DNA of 64,000 nt from Campylobacteraceae bacterium (GCA_027035765.1 JALVUD010000008.1:79542-143541), one strand, 5' to 3'; counted from the stretch's first letter, positions 35,992 through 45,662 are shown. Translations and numbers: made by a program. Notes: a model not told the origin generated them from the letters alone.

Positions 35992-36573
35992 ATGAGTGAC
36001 AGAGAAAAAAAGATCGAAAACGCCGTGCGCACCATCCTGGAGAACCTGGGTGAGGATCCCGAACGCGAAGGGCTTCTCAAGACTCCCCACCGGGTTGCCA
36101 AAGCCCTGGAGTTTCTGACCGAGGGTTATCACAAAGATCCCAAAGTGATCCTGGAAAAGGCACTTTTTAGCAGCAGCAACGACGAAATGGTCCTCGTCAG
36201 AGATATCGAGTTCTACTCCCTCTGCGAACACCATATGCTTCCCATTATCGGCCGGGCCCATGTGGCCTATATTCCCGACGGCAAGGTGGTGGGCCTCTCC
36301 AAGATCCCCAGAGTGGTCAATCTCTTTGCCCGGCGCCTGCAGATCCAGGAGCAGCTGACCGAACAGATCGCCGACGCCATCAGTGAGACCATCCATCCCA
36401 AAGGAGTGGCGGTGGTGATCCATGCCCGCCATATGTGCATGGAGATGCGGGGGGTGGAGAAGATCAACTCCACTACTGTCACCTCGGCTCTGCGGGGACT
36501 TTTCAAAAAGGATCTTCGCACCCGCAACGAATTCTACGATCTCATCAACGCCAACGTCCCTTCCAATTTCTGA
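35992..36573 (+). CDS. folE: GTP cyclohydrolase I
   Basis: Converts GTP to dihydroneopterin triphosphate, the first step of folate (and possibly queuosine) synthesis. Zinc ligands are visible in LCEHHMLP (about 77-84) and [11 protein letters not shown] (about 144-154); the core motif [17 protein letters not shown] is intact. At 193 residues it is a standard FolE. A TGCTACAAT extended -10 lies at about 35954 and the gene faces away from tig. Confidence 0.96.
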   Translation: MSDREKKIENAVRTILENLGEDPEREGLLKTPHRVAKALEFLTEGYHKDPKVILEKALFSSSNDEMVLVRDIEFYSLCEHHMLPIIGRAHVAYIPDGKVVGLSKIPRVVNLFARRLQIQEQLTEQIADAISETIHPKGVAVVIHARHMCMEMRGVEKINSTTVTSALRGLFKKDLRTRNEFYDLINANVPSNF

Positions 36574-36597
36574 TTTCCCTTATACTATCGGATGATG

Positions 36598-36615
36598 CCG
36601 ACATAGATATGTCGG
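36598..36615. terminator. Perfect hairpin after folE
   Basis: CCGACATA-GA-TATGTCGG, an 8-base stem 25 bases past the folE stop and before the next promoter. No T-run follows, so termination strength is doubtful. Confidence 0.4.
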
Positions 36616-36650
36616 TAATCATACTGCAGGGATATTTTCCAAGATTCTTC

Positions 36651-36659
36651 TGCTATAAT
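36651..36659 (+). promoter_or_regulatory. Extended -10 promoter of the NifS/NifU-like pair
   Basis: TGCTATAAT at 36651-36659, about 44 bases before the ATG at 36703, which has AGGAGG as ribosome-binding site. The same extended -10 form appears before thrS. Confidence 0.6.
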
Positions 36660-36702
36660 TTATCAAACCTGACAAAATAACTCATCATTAGGAGGCCTTG
36701 CA

Positions 36703-37884
36703 ATGAAGGTCTATCTCGACAACAACCGAATCACCCCCGTCGATCCCCAGGTACGGGAAGTCATGGATCCTTTTTTCCGGGAGCCCTACGGCGATCTGCC
36801 AGCCCTGCACGATTTCGGAGCCGCCACCCGCAAAGCCTACAATGAAGCGGTGGAGAAGTGTTACGCCGGTCTGCACGCCTCCGACAAGGATACACTGCTC
36901 TTCACCTCCGGAGCCGCCGAAGCCCACAGCACGCTTTTTATGAGTACCTACACCCGCTTCATCCTCACCGGCCGCAAAAACAACATCATCGTCTCGGAAC
37001 GCGAACCTCTCCCGATCCTGGAGCTGGCCCGTTTCCTCGAAGAGCAGGGGTGCCGGGTCAACTACTTGCCCGCCAATAGCGACGGCATCATCGATCCCGA
37101 GACCCTCACCGACTACATTACCCCCCGTACGGCCCTGGTCTCCGTCTCCATGGTCGACGGCGAAAGCGGCGCCATCAATCCGGTCGAAGAGATCGCTGAA
37201 ATCTGCCGCCGATACGAAGTGCCTTTCCACACCGACGCCTCCCAGGCCCTGGGGCGGATCCCTGTGGATCTGCAGCGCCTGGAGGCGGACTATCTGAGTT
37301 TCTCCTCCGAGACGCTCCACGCTCCCGTAGGCACCGGCGGGCTTTTCCTCAAAGAGGGCACCGAGCTGCTCCCTCTCATTCCCGGCGGACGGATGAAGGC
37401 CGAAGCGCTGCGGGGCGGGCCGCTGAATCTGCCGGGTATCATCGGCCTGGGCAAAGCGATGGAGATCGCCTCCGATGCCCTGGGATTCGAAGTGGAGGAT
37501 ATGCGGGATCTGCGGGACAAACTGGAAGAGGCGCTGCGGGCTTTGCCCGGAGTAGAGATCCTGGTCCCTTGGGCGCTGCGGACCCCCAATACCGTCCTGG
37601 CGGCTTTCCGGGGAGTCGAGAGCGAAGCGATGCTCTACGAGCTCAACCGGGAGGGCATCGCCGCCTATTCGGCCACGGTCCATCCCTTCGGGGAGTGGCG
37701 ACAGCGGCCCCTGACCGATATTCTGGGACTCGATCCGGTGCTGCGCCACAGCACCGTGGGCTTCGCCCTCAATCGCAATACCACCGAAGAGGAGATCGAC
37801 CATACCATCGAAGCGATCAAAAAGGCGCTGGAGTATCTGCGGAGTTTCTCCACTCTGGACGAAGACGCAAAGGAGCAGGCATGA
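36703..37884 (+). CDS. NifS-like protein lacking the PLP lysine and catalytic cysteine
   Basis: A 393-residue protein that aligns along its whole length with NifS cysteine desulfurases of this phylum (VYLDNN…, TSGAAEAHS, FHTDASQALGRIPVD, LNLPGIIGLG). Key residues are gone. The PLP-binding SAHK motif reads SSET (Thr at 204), the PLP-stacking histidine region reads SEREPLPI, and the segment that should hold the catalytic cysteine (STGSAC) reads YSATVH (His at 327). The Asp of FHTDA is kept. Desulfurase activity is therefore not expected. Its stop overlaps the start of a NifU-like gene that is degenerate in a matching way, and both reading frames are intact, implying selection for another role. 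Confidence 0.85.
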   Translation: MKVYLDNNRITPVDPQVREVMDPFFREPYGDLPALHDFGAATRKAYNEAVEKCYAGLHASDKDTLLFTSGAAEAHSTLFMSTYTRFILTGRKNNIIVSEREPLPILELARFLEEQGCRVNYLPANSDGIIDPETLTDYITPRTALVSVSMVDGESGAINPVEEIAEICRRYEVPFHTDASQALGRIPVDLQRLEADYLSFSSETLHAPVGTGGLFLKEGTELLPLIPGGRMKAEALRGGPLNLPGIIGLGKAMEIASDALGFEVEDMRDLRDKLEEALRALPGVEILVPWALRTPNTVLAAFRGVESEAMLYELNREGIAAYSATVHPFGEWRQRPLTDILGLDPVLRHSTVGFALNRNTTEEEIDHTIEAIKKALEYLRSFSTLDEDAKEQA

Positions 37885-38843
37885 GCAAAAATGACGTTCT
37901 GGCCAAAAGCCACTGGGAATCCTATCCCTTCAAAATCGAAATGCTGGCCGAAAAGCCCAAAAACAACGGTGAGCTTACCAAAGAGGATGCCGCCAATCTT
38001 GGTGGAACCCTTCACATCCATGATTACGGCAGCATCAAAACAGGGATGCAGCTACGCTGGTACTGGGTCCTCGATGCCGAAAAACGCATCGTCGCCTGCC
38101 GTTACAAACTTTTCGGATCTCCGGCACTCAGAGCGGCGGCGGATATGGCAGCGCTGCTTTGCCGCAATAAAAGCCTCGATGAGGCCGCCAGGATCAACTA
38201 CAAATCGCTGGAATATTTTCTCAGAGACCACCCCTCCAATCCGGCACTGCCCCCCGAAAAGCAGTATGAGATCCTTTTCGTCCTGGATGCCATCAAAGCG
38301 ACTGTCGACCGGATCGAAGGGCGGGAACCGGAAGCCTCACCGATCGTCTGCGAGTGTACCGGCGTGAATCGTGCCCAAATCGAAAAAGCGATCCGGGACT
38401 TCGATCTGGACAGTATCGAAGCGATCACCGACTACACCCGGGCCGGCGCCTTCTGCAAAAGCTGCATCTCTCCGGGACGGGGCATGGCCGACCGCAGCCT
38501 CTATCTGGTCGATCTGCTCAAAGAGATCCGTCAGGCGATGGAAGAGGAGAAAAAGGCTTCGGGAGCCTCTGTCAGCGACAAACCCTTCAAGGAGATGAGC
38601 GTCGAAGAAAAACGGGCCGCCATCGATGCGGTCATTGACGAGCACATCCGGGCTATGCTGGTCATGGACGGCGGAGATATGGAGATACTTGAGATCAAAA
38701 ACAACGGCGAACATACCGATATCTACATCCGCTATCTGGGAGCCTGTAGCGGCTGTGCCAGTGCCAGTACCGGCACCCTCTTCGCCATCGAGGGGATCCT
38801 CAAACAGAAGCTCGATCCCAATATCCGCGTCCTGCCCCTCTGA
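37881..38843 (+). CDS. NifU-like protein with inactive scaffold domain but intact ferredoxin and Nfu domains
   Basis: A 320-residue, three-domain protein. Domain 1 (about 1-125) corresponds to the IscU scaffold but lacks all three cluster cysteines: the ACGDAVRL position reads KTGMQLRW, FGCG reads FGSP and the KMHCSV region has no Cys. Domain 2 (about 150-200) keeps the [2Fe-2S] ferredoxin-like set CECTG … FCKSC. Domain 3 (about 225-320) keeps the Nfu motif YLGACSGCASAST. Thus transient cluster assembly on domain 1 is unlikely, while carrier function of domains 2 and 3 may remain. The ATG overlaps the stop of the NifS-like gene (ATGA). Confidence 0.87.
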   Translation: MSKNDVLAKSHWESYPFKIEMLAEKPKNNGELTKEDAANLGGTLHIHDYGSIKTGMQLRWYWVLDAEKRIVACRYKLFGSPALRAAADMAALLCRNKSLDEAARINYKSLEYFLRDHPSNPALPPEKQYEILFVLDAIKATVDRIEGREPEASPIVCECTGVNRAQIEKAIRDFDLDSIEAITDYTRAGAFCKSCISPGRGMADRSLYLVDLLKEIRQAMEEEKKASGASVSDKPFKEMSVEEKRAAIDAVIDEHIRAMLVMDGGDMEILEIKNNGEHTDIYIRYLGACSGCASASTGTLFAIEGILKQKLDPNIRVLPL

Positions 38844-38853
38844 TAAACTTTCA

Positions 38854-38892
38854 TTCTACCCTATTATGCCCGGCCGAACCCGGCGGGTAGAA
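38854..38892. terminator. Stem-loop after the NifU-like gene, in a 295-base gene-free stretch
   Basis: TTCTACCC (38854-38861) pairs with GGGTAGAA (38885-38892), with further GC pairing inside. It starts 10 bases after the NifU-like stop. The rest of 38844-39097 shows no gene: the open frames there have no ribosome-binding site and no protein-like composition. Confidence 0.45.
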
Positions 38893-39097
38893 CTTCCCAA
38901 AAGTCTCTTTGAAAATTCAATCGTTTCAAACCTAATCCTGAATCCAGAGCCCGGAATTATCGGGACTCTCCAGATCGCAATCAAGTGCAGGATGACGCAA
39001 CAATATCCAATCAGTTTCTCAGAGAAATCACTCTCTTAAATAGCAGGGTTTCCGGAGGAGGATATTTTAGAAAAATAAATGAAGAAGAGAAAGATAT

Positions 39098-39131
39098 ACA
39101 AAAAGAAAACGGCGATCCCGAGGGATCAGCC
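39098..39131 (-). terminator. Intrinsic terminator of the rhodanese gene
   Basis: On the minus strand a GC stem (GGC.GATCCC / GGGATC.GCC around 39111-39131) is followed by GTTTTCTTTTT. It lies just past the rhodanese stop at 39139. Confidence 0.7.
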
Positions 39132-39138
39132 AAAGCCC

Positions 39139-39750
39139 TTATTTTCCTGCGGGAGGAGTGGGCTTGGGGATGAAGAGCTCGGGCTGGAACTTGTAGGTCC
39201 AGGGCAGACCGTCGTTTTTCCAACCGTTGACACTCCGACGATGGGGTTTGGTCTTGCTCATATCCCCTTCGAAACCGGTGACGATGGTGTAGGCCTTCTT
39301 GTATCCGGCTTTGTAGAGCTTGGTAGCGGTCATACCGGAGCGGTCACCGGAGCGGCAGATGACGATGACGGGATCCTCTTTGGTCAGACCCTTGGTTTTG
39401 AGTGCTTCGTCAAACTGCTGAACCAGATTGGGGTTTTTCCAGCTGGCGAATTTCTTCTTACCCTTCTTGGTCGTAATGATTTTGGAATAATCAATATATT
39501 TGAAGGGAATATTCTTGTCCAGTCCAACCGCATGACCGACAAAGAGCAGCTCGGCAGGGGTGCGAACATCGACGAAAAGAATATGTTTGGGATCCTTCTG
39601 GATCATGCTGTAAGCCTCTTTGGGGGTCAGATAGAGCTTCTGGGGGGTCTGCTTAGCTTTTTTGGCAGGCTCCTCCGCCGCATAAGCACCGGTGCCCATC
39701 AGGCCTACAAAACCGAGAACCATCAGGAACGAGATCAATTTTTTTGTCAT
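39139..39750 (-). CDS. Periplasmic rhodanese-domain protein
   Basis: A 203-residue protein with a signal peptide (cleavage likely after GTGAYA, about residue 24) and a rhodanese domain with active-site loop CRSGDRSG (Cys at about 134) and the typical FVDVRTPAE strand. It should act outside the cytoplasmic membrane in sulfur transfer or thiol chemistry; the specific sulfur donor is unknown. It stands alone, with its own terminator and an AT-rich promoter region upstream. Sulfur metabolism is prominent in this bacterial group, so such proteins are common. Confidence 0.88.
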   Translation of the reverse strand: MTKKLISFLMVLGFVGLMGTGAYAAEEPAKKAKQTPQKLYLTPKEAYSMIQKDPKHILFVDVRTPAELLFVGHAVGLDKNIPFKYIDYSKIITTKKGKKKFASWKNPNLVQQFDEALKTKGLTKEDPVIVICRSGDRSGMTATKLYKAGYKKAYTIVTGFEGDMSKTKPHRRSVNGWKNDGLPWTYKFQPELFIPKPTPPAGK

Positions 39751-39866
39751 TGTGACTCCTTTTTAATTAGTTGGACTGAATAGTATCATATAAAATATTA
39801 AGAGATTATTAAATAATTTAATACTTTAACAGAAGAGATTTGAGGCAAGCCGCAGGTAATACGGGG

Positions 39867-41459
39867 TTAATTCTTTCCGATCTTTTCGATGAGAAGCTGC
39901 AGGGTACTCCGACCGTTGAAACGGTTTTCATTGAGGGTAAAGAGCAGATCCGTCTTTTCTCCTACTGCCGGAAGCTCCGAAGAACGGAACTGGATCCCCT
40001 CCAGGATTCGCTCCCCTTCCCGCAGCTGCATCTTCAGGTGCTGTCCGTCGCTTCCCAGTCGGCGGAGCCCTTCGATCCGGACATGGCGGGTAATAAACTT
40101 GGGACGGGGATTGCCTTCACCGTAGGGTTCAAAACGTTCCAAAAGGCGATAGAGTTCCCAATCCAACAGACCAAAATCGATCTCTCCCAAAATTTCCGGA
40201 TCCCGAAAATCCTCCGATACACAACGCCGGACTGCCTCCTCCCTCAGAGCAGTGCCAAAGGGCTCCAGTGCCTCGGTCCTGAGGGAGAGGCCGATTGCCG
40301 CCGCATGGCCGCCGAACTTCTCCAGATACTCCCGTTGTGTCTGTACCAGATCGAAAAGGTGGCATGTGCCGAAACTTCGGCCGCTCCCTTTGTACCCCTC
40401 TGCCGTGCGGGTCAAAACGATGGCCGGCCGCTCAAACCGTCGGGCCAGCCGGGCTGCCACGATCCCCAAAACCCCTTCGTGCCATACTTCACCCACTGCC
40501 AAGAGAATCGGCGCCTCGGGATCGATCCCCTCCAATGCCTCCTGAAAAATCATCTCCTCCATCCCTTTCCGGCGCTCATTGAAACCCTCAAGCTGCTCCA
40601 ATAGCCGTCTGGCCTCCGGCAAAGTTCCGGCACAAAGATAGTCACAGGCAACCGAGGCATCTTCCATCCTTCCGGCACTGTTGATCAACGGTGCCAGTCC
40701 GAAAGCGATATCTTCGGCCCGAAGCGTCGTTTTGCCCGTCCGTTCCCGCCAGGCGACGATAAAGGGACTCTCGCTGCGCTCCAAAATCTTCAGCCCCTGT
40801 CTCACCATCGCCCGGTTGATATGCTGCAGAGGCATAATATCGGCAATAATCGCCGGAGCGGCAAGCTCCAGGAGCTCTTTCATCTTCACCTTTTGTCCCA
40901 GGCGTCGATTCAGTGCCGCACAGAGATACCAGGCAATCTGGGCCCCGCAGATCTCCGAATAGGGAAAGGTGCACTCCGGTTGTTTCTGATTGACGATGGC
41001 ATAGGCGGTGGGAGGAATTTCGGGGACGATATGATGGTCGGTGATGATCAGGTCAATCCCGGCCTCCCGGCAGAGATCGGCCGCTTCCACGGCGGCAATG
41101 CCGTTATCGACCGTGATGACCAGATCGGCATGGGAAATTTTGGGAAAGAGGGTTGTCGAAAGGCCGTATCCGTCACGGAAACGATTGGGGATGATCCACT
41201 CCAACGCCACATCAATCTCCCGGAAAAAGCGGCGCATGATCGCCGTAGCGCTGACGCCGTCCACATCGTAGTCTCCGACCAGAACGATCCGTTCCCCTGT
41301 TTCGATCGCCTGAGCGATCCGATCGACCGCACGATCCATATCTTTGAAGCTCGAGGGATCCGGTAGATCGCCGAGACGGAGAAAGGTATCATCGAAGCGC
41401 TCTTTCAGGTGTGCTTCCACCGCTTCGAGAGAAGTGAGTCGGGGATAGGTATGCCGCAT
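39867..41459 (-). CDS. recJ: Single-stranded-DNA-specific exonuclease RecJ
   Basis: 530 residues with the DHH phosphoesterase motifs: VGDYDVDGVSATAI (about 60-73), VITVDNGIA (about 115-123) and ITDHHIVPE (about 137-145), followed by the DHHA1 nucleic-acid-binding region (GGHAAAIGLS near 394). RecJ degrades single strands 5' to 3' in recombination and mismatch repair. The ATG shares one base with the pyrG stop (TGATG), making recJ the last gene of a dnaA-dnaN-pyrG-recJ series. It ends about 115 bases from the rhodanese start. Confidence 0.94.
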   Translation of the reverse strand: MRHTYPRLTSLEAVEAHLKERFDDTFLRLGDLPDPSSFKDMDRAVDRIAQAIETGERIVLVGDYDVDGVSATAIMRRFFREIDVALEWIIPNRFRDGYGLSTTLFPKISHADLVITVDNGIAAVEAADLCREAGIDLIITDHHIVPEIPPTAYAIVNQKQPECTFPYSEICGAQIAWYLCAALNRRLGQKVKMKELLELAAPAIIADIMPLQHINRAMVRQGLKILERSESPFIVAWRERTGKTTLRAEDIAFGLAPLINSAGRMEDASVACDYLCAGTLPEARRLLEQLEGFNERRKGMEEMIFQEALEGIDPEAPILLAVGEVWHEGVLGIVAARLARRFERPAIVLTRTAEGYKGSGRSFGTCHLFDLVQTQREYLEKFGGHAAAIGLSLRTEALEPFGTALREEAVRRCVSEDFRDPEILGEIDFGLLDWELYRLLERFEPYGEGNPRPKFITRHVRIEGLRRLGSDGQHLKMQLREGERILEGIQFRSSELPAVGEKTDLLFTLNENRFNGRSTLQLLIEKIGKN

Positions 41460-43090
41460 CAGCTCCGCTGTTCGACGGCGGCATTGACAAAGGAGAGAAT
41501 CGCCGGGTTAGGGTGCTGCAGGCGGGAGGTAAACTCGGGATGGAACTGTACTCCCAGGAACCAGGGATGTTCCGTCACCTCCACTGCCTCGATCAGTCCC
41601 TGGGATTCACCGGTCACCTCCATTCCCGCTGCCTCCAGCTGCTCCCGGTAGAGAGGATTGGCTTCATAGCGGTGGCGATGTCGTTCATAGATGGTACCGC
41701 TGCCGTAGGCCTGTTCCAGATTGGAGCCGGGCTTGACGTCACAGCGGTATTCCCCCAGGCGCATGGTTCCTCCCAGAGGAGAGGTAGTGGTCCTCACCTG
41801 GCGGGTCCCGCTGGCATCGATGAACTCGTCGATGAGATAGACCACCGGATGGCGGGTATTTTCATCAAACTCCATGGAGTTGGCATCCTCCATCTTCAGC
41901 ACATTTCGGGCAAATTCGATCATGCTCAGCTGCATTCCCAGACAGATCCCCAGGAAAGGAATCTTCTCCTCCCGAGCATAACGGATCGCCTCGATCTTGC
42001 CCTCCACACCCCGCTGACCGAAACCTCCGGCAACGAGGATCCCATCGACATTCTCCAGAAATTTCTGAGCTCCGTCCTCTTCGATTTTTTCGCTGTCGAC
42101 CCATTCGATCCGTACCCGGCGGTCCAGGTGGGCTCCGGCATGGATCAACGCTTCGGTAAGGGACTTGTAGGACTCTTTGAGATCCAGATATTTCCCGACA
42201 AAGGCAATCTTTACCTCATCAGAAGGAGCGATAATACGATTGACCAGGGAGTTCCACTCATCCATCTTGGGATTCAACTCTCCCAGATCCAGTTGCTGGG
42301 AGATGGGTGTCAGAATATCCTGAGCCAGGAAATTGATGGGAACCTGATAGATGGTCGGGGCATCGATCGCCTCGATGACACTGTCAAGGTCCACATCGCA
42401 GCTGTAAGCGATCTTTTTCTTCAGATCGGAAGGGACAGGCTGCTCTGATCGGAGTATCAGCATATGGGGAGCGATACCGATACGCCGCAGTTCCTGAACC
42501 GAATGCTGGGTCGGTTTGGTCTTGAGCTCCCCGGCGGCTTTGATATAGGGAAGCAGGGTGACGTGAATGTTCATGACCTGACTGCGGCCCAGTTCGTGTT
42601 TCATCTGACGGAAGGTCTCCAGGAAAGGAAGTCCTTCGATATCCCCGGTGGTGCCTCCCAGCTCGACGATCAGAATATCTTTGCCCTCTCCCGCCCGGCG
42701 GATCCCGTCCTTGATCTCGTTGACGATATGGGGAACGACCTGAATGGTCTTGCCCAGATACTCCCCTTTGCGCTCTTTTTCGATAACCGACATGTAGATC
42801 TGTCCGGTGGTGAAGTTGTTGGCCCGGGTCAGAGAGGTATCGAGAAAGCGCTCGTAGTGTCCCAGGTCCAGATCGGTCTCCGCTCCGTCTTTGGTGACGA
42901 AGACCTCTCCATGTTCCAGGGGAGACATGGTGCCGGGGTCAACATTGATATAGGGATCAAGTTTCAAAACGCCGACTCTCAGGCCGGAAGCTTTGAGCAG
43001 GGTTCCGATACTGGCAGCGGTAATCCCTTTGCCGAGGGAGCTGAGCACTCCCCCGGTGATAAAGATGTATTTTGTCGCTTGTTGGGACAT
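41459..43090 (-). CDS. pyrG: CTP synthase
   Basis: 543 residues, standard for PyrG. The N-terminal synthetase domain starts [17 protein letters not shown] (nucleotide loop), and the C-terminal glutamine amidotransferase domain has the nucleophile elbow [10 protein letters not shown] (about 377-386) and the HPE motif in QFHPEFTSR. It makes CTP from UTP using glutamine. It starts 15 bases after dnaN. Confidence 0.97.
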   Translation of the reverse strand: MSQQATKYIFITGGVLSSLGKGITAASIGTLLKASGLRVGVLKLDPYINVDPGTMSPLEHGEVFVTKDGAETDLDLGHYERFLDTSLTRANNFTTGQIYMSVIEKERKGEYLGKTIQVVPHIVNEIKDGIRRAGEGKDILIVELGGTTGDIEGLPFLETFRQMKHELGRSQVMNIHVTLLPYIKAAGELKTKPTQHSVQELRRIGIAPHMLILRSEQPVPSDLKKKIAYSCDVDLDSVIEAIDAPTIYQVPINFLAQDILTPISQQLDLGELNPKMDEWNSLVNRIIAPSDEVKIAFVGKYLDLKESYKSLTEALIHAGAHLDRRVRIEWVDSEKIEEDGAQKFLENVDGILVAGGFGQRGVEGKIEAIRYAREEKIPFLGICLGMQLSMIEFARNVLKMEDANSMEFDENTRHPVVYLIDEFIDASGTRQVRTTTSPLGGTMRLGEYRCDVKPGSNLEQAYGSGTIYERHRHRYEANPLYREQLEAAGMEVTGESQGLIEAVEVTEHPWFLGVQFHPEFTSRLQHPNPAILSFVNAAVEQRS

Positions 43091-43105
43091 CAGGGTGATC
43101 CTTGT

Positions 43106-44173
43106 TTAGGCGATTATCGGCATGATGATGGTAATGAAGTTTTCGTCGCGGACCATGAAAGGAAGGGTCGAATCGTTTAGACCGATGGTGAAACGATCAT
43201 GATCGACCTGAGCAAGAAAATCCAGAAGATAGCGGCTGTTCAGAGAAATCTCGAAACGATCGCTGATTCCGGTCTCCAGTTCGATCTCAGTTTTGGCCTC
43301 TACATTGTCATCGGAGAGAGCGTTGAAGAGAACTGCATCGCTGAGGAAGGTGATCTTGATATCGTTGGCGATGGTGGTAACCATACGAATCGCCTCGAGC
43401 ATCTCTTTTTTGGGAAGTTCGATCTGATATTTCAGGGTTTTGGGAATGATCCGTTCATAATCGGGAAATTTGCCGTTGATCAGACGGGTAAAGAAGAAAT
43501 AGTCCTCGTTGGTAATGATCAGTGTGGTTTCATCGTAGTGAATTTCGATCTTATCGAGGAAGAGCTTCTGAATCTCCAGAATCGCTTTTTTGGGAAGGAT
43601 CAGGGCCAGCTCCTGCTCGGAGGTATTGGGAATGGTAGCGACAGCCAGACGCCGGGTGTCGGTTCCTACCAGATCGGTGGTATCGCTCTTGATATTGATC
43701 AGGGCTCCGTTGAGTTCGTATTTGGGATTGTTGGTATCGATGGCAGGAGTGATTTTTTTGAGATTCCGGATCAGGTTCATCGAGTCGAGGGAAATTTTGG
43801 GCTTATCATCGACAGTGGGGAAAGAGGGAAAGGCTTCGGCGTCGAAAACAGGCAGTTTGAATTTGGAGTGCTGCTGTTTGATCATAATGGCGTTGTCGAA
43901 GAGTTCGAGGACGATCTCGTCGTCCCGGAGTATCCGGATGATATCCAGCAGTTTTTTTCCGTTGGCGGTAAAGGAGCCGGGATGATCGATCTCGAACTCC
44001 CGGGTGACGATCTGCAGTCCGATCTCATTGTCCGTCGCCCGGACGATGCAGTAATCCTCTCCCGTTTCAAAATAGATATGGGATGTGATCTGGCTGGCGT
44101 CCTTCTTCTCGAGGAAGGGTTGAAGGTTGATGAGAATCGATTCGATGACCTGCTTCTGAGCCCTGATTTTCAT
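43106..44173 (-). CDS. dnaN: DNA polymerase III beta subunit (sliding clamp)
   Basis: A 355-residue clamp protein with the usual three repeated domains and a C-terminal end NFITIIMPIIA matching the clamp's ligand-binding tail (typically MPMR/MPI). It lies directly downstream of dnaA, the conserved origin arrangement. The ribosome-binding site AAGGGGA can pair with TCCCCTT 30 bases upstream in the leader (44178-44220), possibly limiting translation. Confidence 0.95.
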   Translation of the reverse strand: MKIRAQKQVIESILINLQPFLEKKDASQITSHIYFETGEDYCIVRATDNEIGLQIVTREFEIDHPGSFTANGKKLLDIIRILRDDEIVLELFDNAIMIKQQHSKFKLPVFDAEAFPSFPTVDDKPKISLDSMNLIRNLKKITPAIDTNNPKYELNGALINIKSDTTDLVGTDTRRLAVATIPNTSEQELALILPKKAILEIQKLFLDKIEIHYDETTLIITNEDYFFFTRLINGKFPDYERIIPKTLKYQIELPKKEMLEAIRMVTTIANDIKITFLSDAVLFNALSDDNVEAKTEIELETGISDRFEISLNSRYLLDFLAQVDHDRFTIGLNDSTLPFMVRDENFITIIMPIIA

Positions 44174-44177
44174 GCTC

Positions 44178-44220
44178 TCCCCTTTAAGTAAATAGAGTTC
44201 GTAGTAGTAGTCTAAGGGGA
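44178..44220 (-). promoter_or_regulatory. Leader hairpin covering the dnaN ribosome-binding site
   Basis: In the minus-strand transcript TCCCCTT (44214-44220) can pair with the Shine-Dalgarno AAGGGGA (44178-44184). The loop holds a triple GTA/TAC repeat (44201-44210 on the plus strand) that also resembles DnaA-trio repeats. Confidence 0.4.
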
Positions 44221-44327
44221 TGAAAAGGTGAAAAACCCTTCATACCCCCCATTTATAGGGCGATTTAAACTGTCCGTTTTTTTGGGACTTTCCCCGCTTT
44301 TTTCACGTAGAAAATTATATCTTTTTT

Positions 44328-45662
44328 TTATTCAATTTTCTTTGTGAGGGTACCGACTTTGTTGGAGAGTTCATCGAGAAGAACCTTGAAGTTTTCGTCG
44401 TTTTCAGCGATTTCGTTGATTTTGCGCAGGGCGTGGCTGACGGCGGAGTGGTCTTTCATTCCGAAGTAGAGGGCGATCTGGGGCATGGAGTTGGGGGTGA
44501 GGTTTCTGGCCAGGTAGATGACGATGCGTCGGGCGTTGACCACGTTTTTGTTGCGTTTTTTCGACTTGATATCGGAGGGTTTGACGTTGAGCTCTTTGGA
44601 GACGATCTTGACGATGTCGTCGATGGTGATATTCTCCTGTTTCTCTTTGAGCTGGTCTTTGATGGCGTTACGGGCAAATTCCAGAGTAATCGGCTGATTG
44701 AGCATGGTGCTCATGGCATTGAGTCGGATGAGAGTCCCTTCGATCTCCCGGATGTTGTCACCCATATGGGTAGCGATATAATGGATGATCTCCCGATCCA
44801 GGTGTATGCCGTCGAGTTCGCATTTTTTCTGGATAATGGCGATTTTGGTCTCCAGTTCGGGGGGCTGGATGTCCGCCTGAAGCCCCCATTCGAAACGGGT
44901 ACGGAGCCGGTCTTCGAGGAAAGCGATCTTTTTGGGAGGACGGTCGGAGGTCATGACGATCTGTTTGCCGGCGTTGTGGAGTTCGTTGAAGGTGTGAAAG
45001 AGTTCGTCCTGGGTTTTCTCTTTGCGACTGAGAAACTGGATATCGTCGATGAGCAGGAGATCACAGTTGCGGTAATTTTCACGGAATTTTTCCATGGTCT
45101 GGGATTGAAGATGGGAGAGAAACTTGTTCAGAAAATGCTCCAGCGTGGTGTAGATGACCCGGTCTCCCATAGCCAGCCGATGGTTGCCGATTGCCTGGAG
45201 GAGATGGGTTTTTCCCAGACCTACCCCTCCGTAGATAAAGAGAGGGTTGTAGAGCCGTCCCGGTTTTTCCGCGACACTCAGGGCCGTGGTGTAGGCGAAC
45301 TGGTTGGAACTGCCGACGATAAAACTGTCGAAGGTGAAAGAGGGGTTGAGCAGGGCTTTGGTGGAGGAGCTTTTGGATTCGCTGCTATGGATGGGAGTGG
45401 CAGAGAGGTTTGAAGTTTGGGCGGATCCCACCTGGATGTCGATAGCGGGACGGATGCCGTTTTCGATTTCGAAAAGATGAGCGAGGGTTGCCAGGTAGTT
45501 GCTGCGGATCCAGCGGGCGGCGAAGATATTGGGAGCCCGGAAGATGATCCGGTCATTCCGGGAACGTTCGGCGTCGTAGTGCAGGTGACGCAGATAACGT
45601 TCATACTCTTCGGGAGGAATCTCCTTTCTGAGATTCTGGATGATTTTTTCGCCAAGATTCAT
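44328..45662 (-). CDS. dnaA: Chromosomal replication initiator DnaA
   Basis: 444 residues with the four-domain layout: N-terminal interaction domain, variable linker (about 80-110, Ser/Thr-rich), AAA+ domain with Walker A GGVGLGKTHLLQAIG (about 145-159) and Walker B LLIDDIQFL, and the C-terminal DNA-binding domain with the DnaA signature near the end (ALYFGMKDHSAVSHALRKI). It initiates replication at the adjacent origin. A stretch of AT-rich DNA separates it from dnaN (44174-44327), where a second origin part may lie. Confidence 0.97.
   Translation of the reverse strand: MNLGEKIIQNLRKEIPPEEYERYLRHLHYDAERSRNDRIIFRAPNIFAARWIRSNYLATLAHLFEIENGIRPAIDIQVGSAQTSNLSATPIHSSESKSSSTKALLNPSFTFDSFIVGSSNQFAYTTALSVAEKPGRLYNPLFIYGGVGLGKTHLLQAIGNHRLAMGDRVIYTTLEHFLNKFLSHLQSQTMEKFRENYRNCDLLLIDDIQFLSRKEKTQDELFHTFNELHNAGKQIVMTSDRPPKKIAFLEDRLRTRFEWGLQADIQPPELETKIAIIQKKCELDGIHLDREIIHYIATHMGDNIREIEGTLIRLNAMSTMLNQPITLEFARNAIKDQLKEKQENITIDDIVKIVSKELNVKPSDIKSKKRNKNVVNARRIVIYLARNLTPNSMPQIALYFGMKDHSAVSHALRKINEIAENDENFKVLLDELSNKVGTLTKKIE

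Noticed and set aside
38844..39138. Open frames between the NifU-like and rhodanese genes
   Set aside because: They continue out-of-frame readings of the NifU-like gene with no start signal or protein-like sequence.
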